64,000 bases of DNA, taken from the NCBI GenBank assembly GCA_903823115.1, contig CAIJRN010000028.1:1-64000 (forward strand). The letters run 5' to 3'. Under the pieces are notes generated by a model. That model worked only from the letters and a program-made list of their open reading frames with translations, was not told the DNA's origin and did not search any database. A program made the translations under genes and the position numbers. The DNA is from an uncultured cyanobacterium (lineage in GTDB: Bacteria; Cyanobacteriota; Cyanobacteriia; PCC-6307; Cyanobiaceae). Numbering within the stretch: position 1 is the stretch's first letter; each line of letters begins with the position of its first letter. Positions 60,492-64,000 of the stretch are shown here, piece after piece.

Positions 60492-61807
60492 GCCAGGGCC
60501 AGGGCCACCAGGGTCTGGTTGTGGAAGCCGCCGGCCCCTTTGGTGCGGGCGATCTCGCCATAGGTGTAGAAGCCGCCTACCGGCAGATCGCCGCGCACGG
60601 CGTTGATGCGCCTGATCTCCTCGGAGATGCGCTCGTCCTGGAGCACGGAGCGTCGTGCCACGCAGTCGAACAGCAACATGCCTTTCAAGGGGGCGCCTTG
60701 CAGGCCTTCGCAGGCCATCTGGCAGGCCATGTGGGTGGCCTCCAGAACCGAGTGCGCATCGCCCTGCATCAGAAAGGCCAGGCCCCCCTGGGGCACCTCG
60801 GCGATGGTCAGCAGCTGGCGGGACTGGAAGTCGGCGCCGGAGACGTAGCGGATCTCGATGCGATCGCGGCGGCGGATCCCCAGGGGGCGGGTGGTGGCCC
60901 AGCTGGCGAACAGTTCTGGATCGCTTCGCACCTCCTCGGGCGCATCAAAGGCATCGAGGTAGACGTCGAGGGCTGGTCGATCCTCAAGCGTGGAGACGGA
61001 GGTGCCATCGCTGCTGGTCACCAGCATCGGCTCCCCCAGGGGCTCCCAGCAGTGGGAGACACCGATCCCCAGAGGGGCGTCGGAGCTGATCGCCGCCGCC
61101 ACCACGGCGTTGTCCAGGACGCGGCGACCAAAGATCTGCTGGGTGGCCTGCATGGCCATGTCGTCGCCGGCGCAGCCCCCCACCAGCGGCACGTCCACAC
61201 CGGCCACGTCATAGGCCCCCCGCACCACCTCCATCTGGTCGCCACAGAGTCCGTCGGCGAGCACCACCAGCACGGTATGGGCGCGGCGCTGCAGGCCATC
61301 GAGGCAATGGGCGGCATCGCTGGCTGCCTGGCGCAGACCGCGGGCACTGCCCTGGCCCAGGCCGGTCGAGACACTGAAGCCATCACCGCCGAGGGCCCAG
61401 ATCGCGATGCCTCCTCGACAGGAGCGATCCGGCGCCAATTCCCCGGCCGTTGAGCAACCGATCAAGCCGGCGGCACCGATCTGATCGGCCACCAGAGCCG
61501 CCGACAGGGCCAGATCGTGGCTGGGGGAACAGAACAACAGCACCAGCTTCGGCTGACCGCTGGCCAGAATCGGTGCCAGGGCCTCGCGCACCGCCTGCTC
61601 GCTGTCGACCAGAATCGAACTACCCACCTGGATCCAGCGCTCGGAGCCTGAATCTCCCTGTGGATCGACGGTCGAATCATTCAGAGGATGGCCCAGGGCG
61701 TCGCGATTCGGCTCGCCTGTTCCATCGGCCACGCCCTCAGGACGGGCACTGGCTGCTGAATCAGCATCTGCAGCGGCCATGGGATCGACGATCGGATCGG
61801 CTGGCAT
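60488..61807 (-). CDS. FIST-domain sensor protein
   Basis: FIST is a sensory domain, thought to bind small ligands such as amino acids. The N-terminal FIST domain (about residues 65-280) has 'KLVLLFCSPSHDLALSAAL', 'LIGCSTAGELAPDR' and 'VPLVGGCAGDDMAMQATQQIFGRRV'. The FIST_C domain follows (about 285-430: 'ALDVYLDAF', 'GMLLFDCVARRSVL', 'GFYTYGEIARTKGAGGFHNQTLVALAL'). No transmembrane helix or output domain. The first 55 residues are low complexity. It overlaps the GGDEF-EAL gene, making a likely sensor-effector pair. Confidence 0.9.
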   Translation of the reverse strand: MPADPIVDPMAAADADSAASARPEGVADGTGEPNRDALGHPLNDSTVDPQGDSGSERWIQVGSSILVDSEQAVREALAPILASGQPKLVLLFCSPSHDLALSAALVADQIGAAGLIGCSTAGELAPDRSCRGGIAIWALGGDGFSVSTGLGQGSARGLRQAASDAAHCLDGLQRRAHTVLVVLADGLCGDQMEVVRGAYDVAGVDVPLVGGCAGDDMAMQATQQIFGRRVLDNAVVAAAISSDAPLGIGVSHCWEPLGEPMLVTSSDGTSVSTLEDRPALDVYLDAFDAPEEVRSDPELFASWATTRPLGIRRRDRIEIRYVSGADFQSRQLLTIAEVPQGGLAFLMQGDAHSVLEATHMACQMACEGLQGAPLKGMLLFDCVARRSVLQDERISEEIRRINAVRGDLPVGGFYTYGEIARTKGAGGFHNQTLVALALA

Positions 61808-61877
61808 CGGCGATCGGGCTGCTGGGGAAGGGCTGGGATTTCGCTGGCCCTTCCAGCCATGGTAGGCAGCGTCTTGC

Positions 61878-63983
61878 TCACCAACCCAGGGTCAGCGGGG
61901 CCACGGGTTCGATCTGCGGATGCGCGCCACCCAGTTGGTTGGCGCGCAGCACCAGGGCCGAGGCGCCATGCCGCAGAAACACCTTCATCACGGTGTCGCT
62001 GGCCATCCTGGGCAGCAGGGCGCGCCAACTGCCCAGGCCCCGCAGCAGGTTGTCCAGCGGTTGATCCTCCAGGCTGGTGCCCAGCACCTCGCGATCGCGC
62101 TGCCAGTCGGGCCGCAGGCCGGCAAAGGGCAGCAGGGCGCGCCGCAACTCCCGCTCCAGGCGCAGCAGTTGTCGCAACCGCTGGGCCTGGGCCGGATCCT
62201 GCTGCTGCCAGGCCCGCAATGCCCGAGGATCCAGCTGGCGCAGCTCCCGTTGCAGTCCCTTGATGGCGGCGAACAGGGCCTGGTTGGAATCCTGGGAGCA
62301 GTTGTTGGCCGGTCCGACAAAGGTGGCGCCGGTGCCGTCGCCGAGGCGATAGCGGGCCGTCATCGCCGCCAGCTGGCGCTCGAAATCCCGCAGCAGGGAT
62401 CGTTCATGGCCCTGCACGTCGTAGCTGGCGGTCAGGGGTGGGAAGCGCACAAGGATGTCGGCCACCGGGCGCGTGCCCAGCCAGCCCCATTGGCGATCGC
62501 CCAGATAGCGCCAGCGATCCTGGGCGCCGGCGATGATGCCGTCGGGGTTATGGGCGTAGACCTGGCGATAGCTCAGGCTCCAGCCCAGCTCCCCCGACAG
62601 CGGCTCGGTTTCGAGCGTGGCGACGCCGTAGGCGAAGTGGCCCGTGCAGATGCCGCCGGCGAGGGCCGATTCGCGCTGCTGGCCGCCGATGCCGCCGAAG
62701 ACATGCAGCACCAGCAGGCGATCGCCGGGCTGCCATTCCGCCAGGGCCTCCGGCTCGCCCAGGGGTCGGCCCGTCACCAGGACGGCACTGGCGCTGCCCG
62801 CCTCGGGCTGGTGCCAGGCCTGGCGCTTGACATAGTCCCAGGCCCGGCGCTGGCCGCTGATCACCCGCTCGGGGGCGAAGCGCTGCAGGCTGCGCGGCAG
62901 CATCGACTGCACCACGAAGCCACCGTCGCCATCGGGGACGCCACAGACGTACCAGCCAGCCTGGTTGGTCGCAGCTGTCTCCAGGCCGCGGCTGGTGGCC
63001 GGGGCGATGCCCTCGCTGTTCGGCACCGGGGTCGGCAGCCGCAGCCGCAGGCGTGCCCCGTCAAAACGTCCCGTGGCCGGATCGAAGGCCACGGCCGTCC
63101 AGGGCCAGGCCGGTGGCTCCGCTTCAGGGGCTGTGGAACTGTCTGTAGCGCTGGCCTTGGCGCTGACCGCAGCGGCGCTGACCGCAGCGGCGGTGAGGGC
63201 CGGTGGGGCTTCGAAGCGCACCAGCGCCACCGCCGTGCCGGTGGTCTGCAGGGGTTCGTCCTGGATCAGCAGCCGCGGACCCTCGCCGTCCAGCGCCGCT
63301 CGGCCCTGAGGGTTCGGCAGCACCCGCACCGGGGCGCTGAGGCGCACCAGCTGGTCGTCCTGGGGGCGGGCGCCGGCGAGCGATTCCAGCGGCGTCACCT
63401 GGCGCCAGTGGTTGAGCCGCAGCGGATGGACCCCGCCATCGGCGACGCTCTGCAGCGCCTCATCGCTGAAATGGACGTCCATGGCCAGGGCCGCCAGCAG
63501 GGGATCGTGCCAATCGAGCCGCAGTCGCTGGCCCCGCAGCTGGCTCCAGCCCTCTGGGGCGTGGATCACCTCAAACCAGACACCGCCCCAGCGCTGATCG
63601 GCCAGGGGCAGGATCAGGCGGCCGATCCAGTCGTCCAGGGGACGCAGGGCAGGGGATGGCAGGGGGCCGCCATCGCGGCTCGGTTCGAGCCGATGCCAGC
63701 TGTTGGCCTGGTAGCGCTGGTAGTTGTTCGGTTCCCGGGGCTCCTGCAGCTCTGCCGGCTTCACCTCGGTGAGGATGGCGCTCACCCGATCGATGGTCTG
63801 CTGCAGATGGCTGCGGCCATCGCTCAGGAAGGCCGCGGCGTCGAGGATGCCCCCCGGCAGCTCGTGGCCCACCGGCCCGAGCGAGATCAGGCTCACCTTG
63901 CCGCGCCGCCGCGCCCGGTTCCAGTAGGAGAGCGGCTGCAGGCGCCAGCGGCCGGGAAAGGCCAGCGGGCCGATGCGCTCCAC
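61878..63983 (-). CDS. large unrecognised protein, possibly extending past the right edge
   Basis: Not recognised. 701 residues from GTG 63983, but the frame stays open to base 64000, so the real start may lie outside. Landmarks: 'SLGPVGHELPGGILDAAAFLSDGRSH', 'LILPLADQRWGGVWFEVIHAPEGWS', 'VTPLESLAGARPQDDQLVRLSAPVRVL', 'DRLLVLHVFGGIGGQQRE', 'PVADILVRFPPLTASYDVQG' and 'GPANNCSQDSNQALFAAI'. No membrane helix is obvious. The Cys-Ser-Gln segment with the conserved-looking 'GGQQ' block gives no firm clue. The role is unknown; it lies just upstream of FIST on the same strand. Confidence 0.65.
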   Translation of the reverse strand: MERIGPLAFPGRWRLQPLSYWNRARRRGKVSLISLGPVGHELPGGILDAAAFLSDGRSHLQQTIDRVSAILTEVKPAELQEPREPNNYQRYQANSWHRLEPSRDGGPLPSPALRPLDDWIGRLILPLADQRWGGVWFEVIHAPEGWSQLRGQRLRLDWHDPLLAALAMDVHFSDEALQSVADGGVHPLRLNHWRQVTPLESLAGARPQDDQLVRLSAPVRVLPNPQGRAALDGEGPRLLIQDEPLQTTGTAVALVRFEAPPALTAAAVSAAAVSAKASATDSSTAPEAEPPAWPWTAVAFDPATGRFDGARLRLRLPTPVPNSEGIAPATSRGLETAATNQAGWYVCGVPDGDGGFVVQSMLPRSLQRFAPERVISGQRRAWDYVKRQAWHQPEAGSASAVLVTGRPLGEPEALAEWQPGDRLLVLHVFGGIGGQQRESALAGGICTGHFAYGVATLETEPLSGELGWSLSYRQVYAHNPDGIIAGAQDRWRYLGDRQWGWLGTRPVADILVRFPPLTASYDVQGHERSLLRDFERQLAAMTARYRLGDGTGATFVGPANNCSQDSNQALFAAIKGLQRELRQLDPRALRAWQQQDPAQAQRLRQLLRLERELRRALLPFAGLRPDWQRDREVLGTSLEDQPLDNLLRGLGSWRALLPRMASDTVMKVFLRHGASALVLRANQLGGAHPQIEPVAPLTLGW

Positions 63984-64000
63984 CCGGTCCCGCTCCCCCA

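Overview
The window is a chromosomal stretch of a GC-rich cyanobacterium, most likely a Cyanobium/Synechococcus-type picocyanobacterium. The support is a phycobiliprotein lyase of the CpcS/CpeS type, cyanobacterial families (DUF1517, DUF3611, DUF3122, TIGR03792, ThiD2-ThiE fusion, cyanoexosortase with its partner protein), a LexA-like operator in front of lexA, and copies of the cyanobacterial palindrome GCGATCGC (for example 10109-10116 and 38167-38174). Genes are packed tightly, with many ATGA/GTGA stop-start overlaps.

Region 1 (1-11.3 kb) is an envelope/exopolysaccharide block: asnB, two DUF218 (YdcF/ElyC-like) membrane proteins, a cyanoexosortase and its associated protein, a Cys-X5-Arg phosphatase, then a divergent pair made of a Wzc-type tyrosine kinase with a very tyrosine-rich tail and a Wza-type export protein, followed by an unrecognised membrane-anchored protein. 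A 13-bp-stem hairpin (11294-11328) closes it. Together these suggest polysaccharide export under reversible tyrosine phosphorylation next to a protein-sorting enzyme; no PEP-CTERM substrate was recognised here.

Region 2 (11.3-45.9 kb) is mostly core metabolism and housekeeping: era, phycobiliprotein lyase, trmD, ispF, larB, thiS, thiE, ribF, surE, pheS, nadK, an OmpR-like regulator with a degenerate receiver, cobL, ribD, a mechanosensitive channel, a SRAP-domain protein, ftsH, argF and lexA. Mixed in are carbohydrate-active enzymes (GH57, GH116, GHL10), a secreted SGNH/DUF4114/RTX protein, a fatty acid desaturase and two orphan Nif11-domain peptides.

Region 3 (46.1-56.3 kb) is an accessory island at tRNA-Ala(GGC). 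The 3' half of the tRNA is repeated exactly at 48306-48351 and in decayed form at 56276-56312, so there may be two tandem insertions. The island carries about eight toxin-antitoxin loci (AbiE, AbrB/PIN, HigBA, Phd/PIN, UPF0175/DUF3368, MazE/PIN, AbrB-like/RelE-like and a chimeric HigA-PIN relic), a Uma2-type nuclease, and an AT-richer patch with fragments of a flavin oxidoreductase and a glycosyltransferase. Several toxins are broken while their antitoxins are intact. No complete integrase is visible.

Region 4 (56.4-64 kb) is a signalling cluster: a PAS protein overlapping a PAS-GGDEF-EAL protein, facing an operon of a FIST sensor overlapping a GAF-GGDEF-EAL protein, and finally a large unrecognised protein reaching the right edge.
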